Positions 10,501 through 20,898 of a stretch of 64,000 bases of DNA are shown here, in pieces; position 1 is the first letter of the stretch, and the number at the start of each line of letters is the position of its first letter. The position numbers were made by a program, and so were the translations under genes. Origin of the DNA: Chondrus crispus (lineage: Eukaryota; Rhodophyta; Florideophyceae; Gigartinales; Gigartinaceae). The notes beneath the pieces were generated by a model that was not told the DNA's origin, did no database searches, and saw only the letters and a program-made list of their open reading frames with translations. The stretch is from positions 310,001-374,000 of the forward strand of contig NW_005179080.1 of the NCBI RefSeq assembly GCF_000350225.1. Reading direction: 5' to 3'.

Positions 10501-11670
10501 CATGCATTTTCCATTTTCGAACCCAACTTTTAGTCCAAGTTCAGTCATTCGACTGACAGAGAGCAGAGAGAACGCAAAGTCCGGAACGTGCAATACATCC
10601 GTCAACTTGCACGGTTCGATGCGGCCATTTACATTTAACTTCAAGTGAACGTCACCACGGCCGGCAACCTTTGCACTAGCCTTGGTTCCCATCTGAACAG
10701 AGGCGGATTCAAGTGGCTCATACGTCGCAAACAAAGATCGGTCATATGTAATATGAGCTGTACAAGCTGAATCTACGAGCCACGAAGGCGACACCTCCAG
10801 ATCGTTCGTATGCGAAGCTTTCGACATCAGACATGTGAAGTCGACGCTGTTTACAACCATGTCGGGATCAGGTTTCTGTGTGACAAATGCAGATTGTTTC
10901 CGCTGAGACATACGCGGTTTATATCCGCTAGGAGGAGCCGGGCGACGCCCATTCAAATCCTTTCCCCAGCAGCAGGTTGCCGTATGGCCTGTATGACCGC
11001 AGTTCGTGCATTTGTAATCGTTTATTTCCCGATTGTTCGGGGCACGATTAACCAGAGCCGATGTCTGTGAGGAGCTAGACTTCATATTTGCTCGTTGCTC
11101 TTCCTGCAGCAGACGACTTTTCACAAAGTCCAAACTGAATATCTTTTCGTCATTACCGAGAGCATCAAGTGCAACGATGAGAGCCTCGAAACGGGCAGGC
11201 AGACCGTTGAGCACTGCCATGGCCATCTCCTTGTCATCGATGTTTACGCTCATTGACTTGAGGATGGCTGCCAGCTGCTTGACACGATTGATGTATGCAA
11301 GCACCTTTTCACCAGAAAGCATCTTCACAGTGTAGAACTCACGACGTGCAGCTAGTTTGTTCAGAAAAGTGTGCCTCTCAAACACGTTGACAATAGCTTC
11401 CCACATCTCATGAGCAGTATCAACATCACGTACATGCTCAAGATGCTCATCTGATAGGGAGAGACCAATCAGTGCTTTAGCTTTACTGTCACCTCTGATC
11501 CACTTCTTACGCTCTTCCGCGCGTTCCTCACTTGGAACTCTTCCCTCAACGATGTATTGGTCAACATCACGTAGAGCAAGCAGAAGTTGTATTTTCTGTT
11601 TCCACACGTAGAAGTTGGAGTCCGTCAGTTTGTCGATTCTGATGGATCCTCTTCCTCCTTGGTCTTCCAT
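7552..11670 (-). CDS. copia A1 gag-pol polyprotein, intact
   Basis: ATG at 11670 gives 1372 codons without interruption; an in-frame TTG at 11691 precedes it. Domains in order: helical gag 1-195; zinc knuckle CTNC..H..C at 221-234; aspartic protease at 300-302, reading D-S-A instead of the usual D-S-G; pre-integrase HERFAHV near 425; integrase D-D-E core near 500-605; RT with YVDD near 1041; RNase H with SDADW near 1213 and TCEAEYIAL; end at 1372. The length is normal for copia. The protein would form virus-like particles and make and integrate DNA copies. With near-identical LTRs it is a good candidate for current or very recent activity. Confidence 0.96.
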   Translation of the reverse strand: MEDQGGRGSIRIDKLTDSNFYVWKQKIQLLLALRDVDQYIVEGRVPSEERAEERKKWIRGDSKAKALIGLSLSDEHLEHVRDVDTAHEMWEAIVNVFERHTFLNKLAARREFYTVKMLSGEKVLAYINRVKQLAAILKSMSVNIDDKEMAMAVLNGLPARFEALIVALDALGNDEKIFSLDFVKSRLLQEEQRANMKSSSSQTSALVNRAPNNREINDYKCTNCGHTGHTATCCWGKDLNGRRPAPPSGYKPRMSQRKQSAFVTQKPDPDMVVNSVDFTCLMSKASHTNDLEVSPSWLVDSACTAHITYDRSLFATYEPLESASVQMGTKASAKVAGRGDVHLKLNVNGRIEPCKLTDVLHVPDFAFSLLSVSRMTELGLKVGFENGKCMIRRGSTVVATATLVGELYVLDIVSDIGSAHAATLQTWHERFAHVHSQGIASMIRDNVVSGVKLLGNEANKMNNTDNDCISEKCSACVYGKTTRSVIPKERSSRRAYFCLDLVHSDVCGPLEVQSIGGAKYFITFIDDHSNWSVVYPMHHKSEAFERYKMFAQLAQTHTGRKIKVLRTDRGGEYLSTEFKSFLIANGTRHQMTTAYTPEQNGVAERLNRTLVNLVRSMLAHKKVTKGFWAEALANAVYVRNRVTSRAIPPKMTSYHLWMKSVPNVGHLRVFGSKCWYTLPRHNIQKLDARAKEAMFLEYAENTKAYKLWDSDLHKVIVSRDVTFDESTGGKSGERMDTNEEASTDDGTINLNIDEEVAENDAVASEASSPNEQQDSDESSNSSPTAGEVETTETIEQHVVEEETIDPPTNLRRSTRIRKTPGAWWSASWVTAGLLSHAHVITEIPNSNKQAMESPKARFWQKGIDKELSSQHKNKTWTLVPRSQASNVLTSRWVFGVKQLPDESRKLVETAKGRLVARVFQQVEGIDYTETFAPVIKFTTIRLLLALVVHFDLELHQMDVVTAFLNGELHEEIYMEQHEGCIDKVKPDSVCKLLKAIYGLKQAHRQWHSKIDEFLITELGFNTTRSDPCLYIRRQGNVIMIIALYVDDLLLAGSDLEAILWMKNELNKRFDMKDLGEAKTCIGLEIDRIRSKHFLTVTQSKYAQAVLKRFKISACNPCLTPMEQSRHVTMQVAETGSDDNPCFEPYRQAIGCLMFLMVGTRPDIAYAIGKLSQHCADPHDSHWTGVKRVLRYLRGSQHLGIVFGKDDLGTELHGYSDADWGGCLESRKSTSGYVFKLCDGPISWASRKQTVVAKSTCEAEYIALSEACKEAAWLRRFHADVLGANSDPTIRVGCDNAGTIAFAQNESTNRRNKHIDITYHFVRDAVQRKLVTLYHCPTTEMPADMLTKPLGRVLFEKFVGMVGLSECKAAQSM

Positions 11671-11842
11671 TTTAGTGCAAACAAACTTCAAGTATTTGAA
11701 AATCCGTTCGGGGATCCCAAGCCGTTAACCGATAGTTAACACAATGGCAAGCCCACCCGTCTAAGAAATTCGATATGATTACTATGAAGTTGCACTAGGA
11801 GAAATTTGCGAACAGATATGTGTATTTATTTGGATGAAATCC

Positions 11843-12514
11843 CTAACTATTCTGTTCACAAACTACCTTTAAGTGTGCAGCACCGTTCTCGTGGCACTTC
11901 AGGTGCCCGTGAGACTCAAAGACGCGATTGCAAGGGATACAACGCGGAGTCTCCTTATCGTTGGCAACCTGAATGCGATGAGACCTAGACTGAATGTGGT
12001 CGTAAAAAGCCTTCGCACTATTGCCACTAACGCCGCACACTTTACAATACCGCTTATACCGCGGGCACACCTTACGATTCCTCTTGCGCTCACGCTTAAA
12101 CTCTTTATCCGCGAGAACAGCCGCTTTCCGAGCAGAAAGTCGATGCGTAGTTCTCTTTATTGGTGCGGGAACAGAGCGCGGAATACGAGGAATCCTATAA
12201 GGTGCGCTACTCGAGGAGGGACCCGGAAGCGCGAGCCGAGGCGAAGGTTAATCCTCAGGCTCAAGCACCTCAACGGATACGACCTCCGATGTCCTAACCT
12301 TTCGACCGGTAACCAGCTTCCGACGCGCAGAGCGCACCGGTACTAATTCCAGATCTAACACAACCCCGTAAAAACAGGTATTCACAATAAGAAATATGAA
12401 GATAATCGTCAGTAACAGATTTTGGAATTATTGCTCCTAAGAACCACCAAAACGTGCAAAGACAATCACTTAGATGTGTAGGAAATGGAAAGAAACTCAA
12501 AACTTACTTTGCAT
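11843..12514 (-). pseudogene. A1 upstream two-zinc-finger gene, spliced, with a nonsense codon
   Basis: Exon 1 is ATG CAA A (12514-12508). The intron at 12507-12355 has donor GTAAGT, a TACTGAC branch-like sequence and acceptor TTAG. Exon 2 runs 12354-11843. Exon and intron lengths match A2 exactly (7, 153 and 512 nt). The C-terminus has two CX2CX12HX5H fingers, the spacing of U1-type or dsRNA-binding zinc fingers, preceded by a basic RKRNRK-like stretch. CAA in A2 is TAA here (12250-12248), which cuts the protein after about 36 residues, before both fingers. The splice model is my inference from signals and frame; the fingers and the stop are seen directly. Confidence 0.72.
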
Positions 12515-12891
12515 GAGAGAACGAAGAAAAACCAAATGCGAGATTGACGACGACGGCGGTAGCGGGAGCGGAAACGATAACGAAGACCAAAGACAGAGAC
12601 AGCAGCAAGAACCACAGCAAGAACGAAAGCCAAACCAAGAACAAAGAGAACAAAGACAGCGGCGGCGATGACCAAAACCAATTCACACAAGAGAGCAAGA
12701 AAGACAGCAGCAGCGAGAACCAAAACCAAGAACGACGGCAAGAACGAGAGCGACAACGACAGCGAGAAGACCAGCGGAAACAACGACGAGAAACGGCAGC
12801 GAAAACGACAGCGACAACGACGGCAGAAACAACGGAACGAGAATGACAGACTCATGCATTGAAACGACAGCGAGGGACTGGGCCCATAACC
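12515..12891 (-). other. A1 leader: primer site and pyrimidine-rich tract
   Basis: On the minus strand the primer site GGTTATGGGCCCAGT (12891-12877) adjoins the 5' LTR. It is followed by about 350 bases that are almost only C, T and G, with TCGTTCTCGTT-like repeats, down to the donor splice site. Open frames through it code only Phe/Leu/Ser/Arg-rich low-complexity peptides and are not believed to be genes. Confidence 0.75.
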
Positions 12892-14142
12892 TAATGGCAG
12901 GTTCGGATGGGCAAGGGAAAGAAGGAGGGCAGGTTGATGTGTGTGAGTGAAGGAGTTGATACTGAGGTTTACTTGGAGCCGTCTTTCGGCGATACTTATA
13001 CACTTTGAGTGTTACACTATCCCATTACTTTGACACCTGATAAACCGTACTCACCATATGCGCGACCAAGCGCGGTCCTCTTCTGGCCCGTCCACACTGT
13101 TCTATTTCCACCTTACGAATTGACTATTGACTATCAGTGCACAACAGTTTCTACACATTTCGAGTGAATGTAAACCGTGGCCCTATGCATGCAATCGTTT
13201 CACACCTTACTAATCTGCATCCAGACATGACAGAATATATTCTTGCACAATGAACAACTTGGAATCTCTCTATTTCCAACAACGCAAAGTCCTGTCATAT
13301 CTCAGTCCCCATACATGCTCTTGTTTCGTACCTTACTAATTTCGGTACACACTGCCAGACAACTATGACGGGTAGCAACAATGTGCATCCAGACTTTCTA
13401 CACATCTCACGTGATATCCGATGTGAATCAAACGAGTACTGTCATCAACTTGCATCCAACGGTGCACCATAACGAGAGCACAGTACAAGGTTGCATGCTG
13501 ACGACAGTGTAGTACAACGGCGCATGCTGATGCAAGGGTCGCATACAGAGTGACGCATACACTGAATACTCACGTAAGTACATGTCTCTTGTGAGAAATA
13601 CTTGTTGTACTTTTAATTCACATGTACTGTACTCGGACACGCCCCGGACCGTATGCAGGCGTGTACAAGTGTACGTACAAGCAGCAACCTGGCCACGTGC
13701 CCATGTGTACAGCGCACACAAGTGTTCAGCGCGAAGGGCACCCGTAATTACCCATTACAACCATGGTGAACAACTTGAAACCCTCGAAATGATGTAATTA
13801 AAACGTATACTGATCATTCAAGATATATCACCAGCATGACTGCATATAAGTGGATAATAACAGACCAATAGAATTGCAGCATTCGAACCGACACCCACTA
13901 GATTTGCAGTATTGCCTGTGTAGCCCTATAACAACGGTTTGGCCCAAATGCAAATTTTCGGCATTTATGCAAATTTGCATAACCCTCCAAAAGTCCACTT
14001 TCGTCCCCAGAACCCCAAAATCTGAGACTTGACAGGTGTCATGTAGTGATATGGGGTGAGGGTCCGGACCGTCGAGTCATGTACACGTGTCACTCGATTT
14101 TGCACTTTCCAGATAACAGCATGTGGTCGCACATTTTCAATA
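12892..14142 (-). repeat. 5' LTR of A1
   Basis: 1251 bp, paired with 6290-7540. A TATAAGTA box lies on the minus strand at 13000-12993, about 110 bp before the primer site. It is followed by the duplicated target GTAAC at 14143-14147. Confidence 0.95.
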
Positions 14143-14151
14143 GTAACAATA

Positions 14152-16765
14152 CCCCTCCCACAAGGGCAATCTGGGACACGTATTGAGTAATGCGAAACTG
14201 CCGCTTGCGAAAGTGCCCTGACTGCCAGCTACACCTCGTTAAACCAATGGCAGCGGACCTCGGCAGAAGGAACACTCAAAAAAGGGAGATTTTATTACCT
14301 TGATTGAACGCAATTCCGACTTTTGTTATCGAGGAACCGCAGCTCACGACAGGTCAAAAACGGATAACTTGAGACACTCTTCTCGCAGCCATTGCAGCGA
14401 CTCACAGCCATCGTAAGAACACAACTGATGATTTCACATACCGCAGTTTCTGCAGGATAGGCCCGCAGCACCGGCGTAACCCTTTTGCGTTTCAACGTCT
14501 GCTTTCCCGACCCGTTGAGCCCCGGCATTGGCCTTCAAACCTGCTGTACGTTGCTTCCTTTCACGCGTTTCCTCCCTACGTCTATCGCGCTCCAAAAGCT
14601 TCCGCTGACGCCTTTCCTCTTTCTCTCTACGCTCCTTAGCAAGACGCAGCACCCTAGCTTGCCGGTCAACTTCGCCCTCCCGCTTGGCCTCCTCTCGCGC
14701 CTCATTCCTTTCGTGGCGCCTCCTCTGTGCGTCTTCCTTTTTTATCTTTCCTCTTCCAAAGCTTGTGCTACGTCTGCGGCCCTCTTCTCACGCAATGCAA
14801 GAGTGTTTTTGCGCGTGAGGTACTGCACGGGGGCGCCGCAGTCCAGCATGACTCGCTTACGCAATGGAACATTTGGGAACGCTGCGCTTCTAGAGAGGGG
14901 GTCGGGAATTATGCTGCGCAAGATTGACGATGTTGTAGTTCGCTGCTGCAGTGTGCTCGAAAGATCTGCCAGCAATTGCTGTGGTTGGGCAACTGTGTTC
15001 ACAATGTGACATACCTCTTCGACAGTGTGATTATCGCTCTGGCGGCGCATGACAGAAGTTAAACGGGATGCCACACCACTTTTGTTAACTCTTTCTCGGT
15101 ACTGCATGCCTTGCTCACGTGGTGTGTCGTTATCCGTCTTAAACTGCTTGGCTACGCTTGCGTTTAGAGGAAATAAACCACATTCCCGAAACGAACGCTT
15201 CGCGTCCTCACCGGTTATGGCATCGTGTGCGACAACCCCCAGCATTAGTTTGAGCCTAACTGTTTTTGTATTAGTGAGAGCCATTTTGTCAAGCTCGGAC
15301 TTCGTCTCTCGGATCGAATGTTTGAACTTTTTGTTGACAAATTTGTCGCACGGCTGCAAAACATGCGTGTATTCGCTGGAGCTTGCACCACGTAAATATT
15401 ATGGCTCACATACCGTCGCAGCCACTCGACGCCATTTCTAGAGCTATGCCCATCGAGCATTAGGAGAATCTTTTGAGATGGGTGTACAAATTTCCTCACA
15501 AAACTGTTGAAATGGTCAATAAACGCTGCAAGTGTATCCATCTCCATGCTTCCGTTTTCGGTGAGTTTGTGAACGCCGTTGTCAGGAAACCATTGATTTT
15601 CACAAAGCTTGTGTGGTAGTCCATCTTTGTCGCAGTATACATCTCGAGGCAGCGGCTCAAACCAGTCAGCGTATTTGCACTTCCCACTGATGACAAAGAA
15701 CTGTGGAGCTTTGAGACCGCTGGCAGACACCACTATGACCGCCGTCACATGTCTCCCTGAGCCTTTCGAATTGCCCGAGTTGCAAAACCCTCCATGATGC
15801 GTGGAGGAGGACCCGTATACTTTTTCTCTTTTGCCATGCTCTGCATCAATGGATGTTTCGTCCATATCCCATACACGGTCTGGGTCCTGCATTAATCCCG
15901 GGTTTGATACTTCGAGACGACGTAGCACCTGAAAAAGATGTCAACATGATAGTAGTTTTCCCCTTGCAATCTTGCGTTGTCCTTGTCTTCTTAGTTGCGG
16001 TATGCCAGTTCACGATGCCTAGCCCGCAAAGAACGTATTGTATCCGGGCCAGGGATACCATTTTTCAATCCCGGGCGTCCATCGCTGGCTATCTTGGCCA
16101 TCAAAGTCTTGAGCATATCATCATTGATTACAAACCCTCGCGACGCCGCACAGACGATTTGGTCCGATAGCATCTGCTCTTCGACTGCAGATAGAACCGA
16201 TTTCCTTCCTGGTACTGTAATAGTGGTGTCTATGTAAGCATGAAGCTGCTCGTGGTCGCGCTCTCGTATAAACTTGGCGAGGCGGCCAACGGTAGACTTC
16301 GAAACAGAAGTCATTTGAGCAAATTGACGAATTTTTCTGTTCTGTCGGAGAAGTCCAACCGCTAACCGTCTTTTTTCTGTTTCTGCCTGTTGCCGCTCTG
16401 CTCTGTTCTTTAGGTTTGACGCTTGCTTTCGCATTGAAGGTGCCATAGTGTTGAGAGCGAGATGTGAGAACCATTCATCCCATTTTACGCGTGCATGAGG
16501 TTGAATTAGTATGCAAAAGGAGCACAGTGTTCGAACAGGCCGTGTTATTGTTTGTTTGCATGCTTTTTCGTATTTTCATGAGTTTGGCGGGAAGCCAAGC
16601 GCAAGATCTGTTGGGGATTTGATCAACGGTCGGTGCATTATGTGTGGATCAAGGTAGAAGGGATATTACTATTAAACATTGATCACATAAGGGGAACTGT
16701 GTAGATTTGCACCGATTTTGGCGTCCCAAATTGCCCTTTGTCCCAAAAATCCCTTTTGGGAGGGG
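14152..16765 (-). mobile_element. pogo/Tigger-like DNA transposon inserted at TA
   Basis: The 2.6-kb element lies between TA at 14150-14151 and TA at 16766-16767. Its ends are inverted: CCCCTCCCACAAGGGCAAT from the left and, reversed, CCCCTCCCAAAAGGG from the right, with AGGGCAAT(C/T)TGGGAC shared further in. The target in B1 reads AACACTATCATG, so the TA was duplicated. TA duplication, inverted ends, an N-terminal helix-turn-helix and a DDE transposase place it in the Tc1/mariner superfamily, pogo branch. The transposase is broken, so this copy cannot move itself. Confidence 0.92.
14434..16446 (-). pseudogene. pogo-like DDE transposase, frameshifted
   Basis: Start ATG at 16446. Residues 1-110 hold a basic helix-turn-helix region (QFAQMTSVSKSTVGRLAKF). 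The catalytic core shows WDMDETSID (first D, about 15870), LLMLDGHSSRN (second D, about 15450) and LQPCDKFVNKKFK (third D, about 15345). The C-terminus is a long Lys/Arg/Glu-rich helix. Breaks: the frame changes between 15991 and 15928, where CTTTTTCAG precedes the next block, so an intron is also possible; one base is missing near 15370, between the second and third catalytic residues; and a further shift falls in an A6 run near 14745. Nonfunctional as it stands, by inference. Confidence 0.88.
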
Positions 16766-17762
16766 TATCATGCTGATTGCACTTTATGTCGATGACTTGT
16801 TACTCGCTGGTAGTGATATCGATGCCATCAAATGGATGAAGGGGGACCTTAATAAACGGTTTGAGATGAAAGACCTTGGTGAAGCAAAAGTCTGCATTGG
16901 TCTTGAAATTCAAAGGGATCGCACCGCCAAGACGTTGAGTCTCACTCAAACTAAGTATGCATCAAAAGTGCTTGAGCGTTTTCGAATGTCAACGTGTAAC
17001 CTCTCTCTGACTCCAATGGAACAAGGTCACACAACCACGATTTCAACCGAAAACAACTCCGAAACAAATGCAACGTATCGTGAAGCAGTGGGATCCCTGA
17101 TGTACTTGATGGTTGGCACTCGTCCAGACTTGGCATATGCGATTGGAAAGCTTTCTCAGCATTCTGCCAACCCATGTGAGTCACACTGGGCAGGTGTAAA
17201 ACGAGTAATGCGATACGTGCAAGGGACTCGAAACTTAGGAATCGTGTTTGACAATAAATCTAAATCCCCGGAGTTGTTCGGCTTCAGTGATGCTGACTGG
17301 GCCGGTTGTTCAGACTCTCGCAAGTCGACCAGCGGATATGTTTTCAAGTTCTGCGGTGGAGCGATCAGTTGGAGTTCCCGGAAACAGACTGTGGTTGCAA
17401 CTTCGACGTGTGAAGCTGAGTACATTGCACTATGTGAAGCGTGTAAGGAGGCGACTTGGTTGCGTCAAGTGGTTGCCGATGTTCTTGGACTTGATTCTGA
17501 TCCCACGATTGTGATGGGGTGTGACAATGCAGGGACTATTTCGTATGCACAGAATGAATCGGTCAACCGTCGTAACAAACATGTTGATGTGAAATACCAC
17601 TATGTACGAGATGCAATTAAGAGAAACGTCATTTCTTTGTCACATTGCCCGACCACTTCCATGCCTGCAGATATCCTGTCGAAAGCACTTGGGCGAGTTC
17701 TGTTCCAGAAGTTTGTAGAACTTCTAGGGCTTGCAGTAGCCACTTGTGGTAAAAGCATGTGA
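16766..17762 (+). pseudogene. copia B2 pol, 3' part (RT catalytic motif and RNase H)
   Basis: This is the continuation of the B2 polyprotein after the two insertions: 331 clean codons from the YVDD region to TGA 17760-17762. It shows SDADW, TCEAEYIAL and CDNAGT of RNase H. The open frame reaches upstream to 16707 only because the end of the DNA transposon happens to be open. It differs from B1 at few positions and lacks the B1 frameshift. Confidence 0.93.
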
Positions 17763-17773
17763 TCGAAGGGGAG

Positions 17774-18712
17774 TGGTGTAATTGTACAACCACATGCCGA
17801 TATGCATGACACACGACAACAGGTATGACACGTGTAAAATCGAAAACACTCCGCGTGACGAGCTAAGCAAGTTTGATTTTCAACGTGTACACGTATGATT
17901 ACTCTACACGGTTGCACTCTACAGTTCTTCAGGAGCAAGTTTGGTTTTCATCGTGTACACGTGTGAAATCGGTACACGGTTGCACTGTACAGTACAATCT
18001 GAGCATGTTTCATTTTCTCCGCCCGACACGTGTATGACCTGGACACATGTCCTCATTACACTGTCGGACGCGTACAGTACGCCTGCAGTCTTAGAGACAA
18101 AGTGTAGAACCTTGGTGGCGGGTGCCAGGCACGTGCCAAAGGTTTACAGAGTCCATGGAGTGCAGCACGGGTACAGCAGGACACAAAGATACCGTTGCGC
18201 GAGTTTTGAATTCGTAAGGCAAAATGTGCACTGTTTTAATTGACAGTGGACAGGACCTCACGAGAGATTCAGATTCATAAGGCAACGCGTGCGCTGTAAA
18301 CAGTCCTTGCAGGATTGATTTGAATTCGTAAGGCAACGTGTGAGCTGTAAACGTGCCTTACGAATTTGTGCCACGCTGGATTTGGAATGGAAAGGGAACT
18401 TGTGCTTTGCTGTGCTTTGTTGTACTGCCTTACTAATTTCTCCGTCATGACAGTGCTAATTCGTAAGGCGGTTTTCTGTTATGTTTGTTGGGCCATCGCC
18501 AGTTTGGCTGAGTAGCAAGATGGGCACATATGTTAGAGCCGATACATTTGTAGTATGTGTGTCGTAGTGTTTGGTAGTAGAGTTCTAGAAGATTGCAGAA
18601 GTGTATAAGTAGAGCCAGAAGTTGGCGACTGAAAGTAAATCGGTACCCAATCCTTCAACTTCACCTCATCAACCGTCCTTCGACTCCCCTTCGCCCCGCT
18701 GACCTACCAATA
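17774..18712 (+). repeat. 3' LTR of copia B2
   Basis: 939 bp, starting TGGTGTAATT and ending CCTACCAATA, preceded by the purine tract at 17763-17773. It has the same length as 1116-2054 and carries the TATAAGTA box at 18604-18611. It abuts ACAATTTTATTC of the reversed B copy B3, so the B1-B2 array probably inserted into B3. Confidence 0.92.
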
Positions 18713-20186
18713 ACAATTTTATTCAACTCTCCGTCCCAAAGTTTGTATGCATTACTGCATTGTGAGTACCCAAGAAACATCGCTTCACGCGCTCGCAAGT
18801 CCAGCTTACGGAGCTCTAATTTTGGTAATGTATACCAACACTCTGACCCAAATACTCGCAAATGGCCAACATTTGGAGTGGAATTCATCCAAATGTAGTG
18901 CGGAGTTGTATTAACGGGCAAAGCGCGTGAAGTAACTCGATTGCGCACATATACCGAAGTGGCAAGAGCCTCGGCCCAGAATCGCTTACTCACCTGTTTA
19001 TGAGAAAGCATAGAGCGGACAAGATCAATCAAAGTTCGATTTAAACGTTCAGCAACACCGTTTTGTTCAGGAGTGTACGCCGTTGTGAGTTGGTGCTGTG
19101 TACCGTTTATATCTAAATGCGACTTGAATTCCGTCGACAAGTACTCTCTCCCTCGATCAGTGCGAAGCCCCTTTACTTTGCGACCAGTGTGCGTTTGGGC
19201 AAACTTTTCATACAACTTGTATTTTGCAAACGCCTCAGATTTATTTCTCATCGTGTACACAACAACCCAGTTCGAGTGATCATCTACAAATGTAATGAAG
19301 TATCTCGAGCCACCAACTGACTGTACTTCAAGTGGACCGCTGACATCAGAATGTACCAAGTCAAGACAGTTCTGTGCTCGAGACGATGATCGCTGTTTTG
19401 GGATTACTGATCGCGTTGCTTTGCCAAACACACACGCAGGACAAATGGGAGAGTGATTGTCAGACTTTGGATTCATTGCTCTGATCACATCGCTTTGACG
19501 AACGTTGATGCCACTTACCACATTATGGTGAATCATTGATGCGATGCCTCGTACATTAACATGGGCCATGCGTTCATGTAGCGTCTGCAGAGTAACTACG
19601 TGAGCAGAAAAGGTTTCATTCATAACGTCAAGTATGTACAAATCCCCAACTTGACTCGCTGTGGCAACTACAGTTGGTCCTGCAGTAACGCGGCATTTCT
19701 CATTTTCAAATGACACTTGCAAACCCTTTGAAACCATTTGGCTAACAGACAGTAGCGAGTATCCGAAATCAAGGACATGCAAAACGTTTGACAATTTGCA
19801 AGGATGTGGACTACCGTTGACGTTCAACATGAATTCTACCTCGCTGCGACCAGCAACATTAGCTCTAGCCTTCGTGCCCATCTCGACTCATCCAGATAGC
19901 ATCTGTTCATACGTAACGAACAAAGAGCGATCAAACGTAATGTGAGCGCTGCAACCGGAATCGACAAGCCATGACCCTGCGTTTGCAGCCCTCTTTTCTG
20001 GAGTGGAAGTCGAAAGCAAGCAAGTAAAGTCACTCTCCGCAAAGGCAGCAGTAGAATTGTCATCTCGAGAAACGAAGGCACTTGGCTTCAAGCCAGTGTT
20101 GCGTGACCGAAACCCATCCGGCAGTGCAGGTCGGCGCCCATTCACGTCCTTGCCCCAGCAACGCGCTGCAGTATGCCCATGTCTAT
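18713..20186 (-). pseudogene. copia B3 fragment (zinc knuckle to integrase)
   Basis: On the minus strand this matches B2 from the gag zinc knuckle (about 3845) to the end of the integrase region (about 5318, LNKIV). The integrase core motifs LRTDRG, TPEQNGVAERLNRT and a protease DSG are present. One in-frame TGA (near 19884) replaces a serine codon and splits the frame. Its 3' part is cut by the end of B2 at 18712 and its 5' part by the B4 LTR at 20187. It is the oldest landing platform of the left half of the window. Confidence 0.92.
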
Positions 20187-20887
20187 TATAGGAAGGTCAG
20201 CGGGGCAGAGGGAAGAAGGATGGTTGAAGGTTGGTGGTGGTTGATGGGAAAAGAAGTTGATGCCATTTTACTCTTGGTCGCCAACTATCGGCGCTACTTA
20301 TAGTCTACGAAACACAGTACTGTACGGGCCGTTAAGGCTGGTCAAGTGACTCTCCTTCGTGCACTCTCGGTTGTTGATAATGTTTTCACTCTATGTCGCT
20401 GATAATCAGGTGACTCTCCTTCTTGCACTCCCGGTCGCTGATAATGTTTACACTATCTGTTAATGATAATTTGGGACCGTCCGAGAGTCACTAATATCTA
20501 AATGCACTGTGCTGTAGGGTAGAGACCTTAGTCTACGATTAATGCAATGCAAGTTTTAGAGCAAAAACGCCGTGACATATATTTCATATGTGTCACACAC
20601 GTGTAGGACAAATGTCATACGTGTCATACACGTGTCAAATCAAGAATAATGAAACAAGTTCAGTATGTTCTATAGAGTGCCACTGTGTACAGATATTACA
20701 CGTGTCAACACAAAAATGAAGCATGCTCAGAATTACGAAGAAAGTGCGACTGAACACATAAACGACACGTGTACACGTTGAAAACCAAAGTTGTTTCGTT
20801 TGACGTGCTGAGTGTTTTCGCTTCTACACGTGTCATATCTGTCATTGTGTGTCATGCGTGTCAGCATGTGGTCCTACAATTACAACA
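20187..20887 (-). repeat. 3' LTR of copia B4/B5, short LTR type
   Basis: 701 bp. On the minus strand it starts TGTTGTAATTG right after the purine tract and ends CTTCCTATA. It matches the solo LTR at 56162-56859, including a diverged minisatellite (about 20338-20445), and only partly matches the 939-bp LTR of B1/B2. B copies with near-identical coding regions therefore carry two LTR types. Confidence 0.9.
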
Positions 20888-20898
20888 CTCCCCCTCGA

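Larger units (their letters stand above)
6290..14142 (-). mobile_element. complete, young Ty1/copia element A1
   Basis: A 7853-bp element in minus orientation with two 1251-bp LTRs, a 5-bp GTAAC duplication, a primer site, a leader with a zinc-finger gene, an intact polyprotein gene and a polypurine tract. The LTRs differ at only three positions by eye (near 6296, 6372 and 7491), so insertion is recent. It sits inside the RT region of B2. This is the only element in the window with every part needed for transposition, except that its zinc-finger gene has a stop codon. Confidence 0.96.
1116..18712 (+). mobile_element. Ty1/copia element B2, split by two nested insertions
   Basis: The element runs from its 5' LTR (1116-2054) to its 3' LTR (17774-18712). 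The coding frame stops being continuous at 6289, where A1 is inserted, and resumes at 16766 after a pogo-like transposon. Removing both insertions leaves a B element of normal structure. The right end joins ACAAT of a reversed B copy (B3). The matching left flank is outside the window because B1 is joined in tandem. Confidence 0.92.

Noticed and set aside
15049..15441. Plus-strand frames over the transposase region
   Set aside because: Shadows of the minus-strand DDE transposase.
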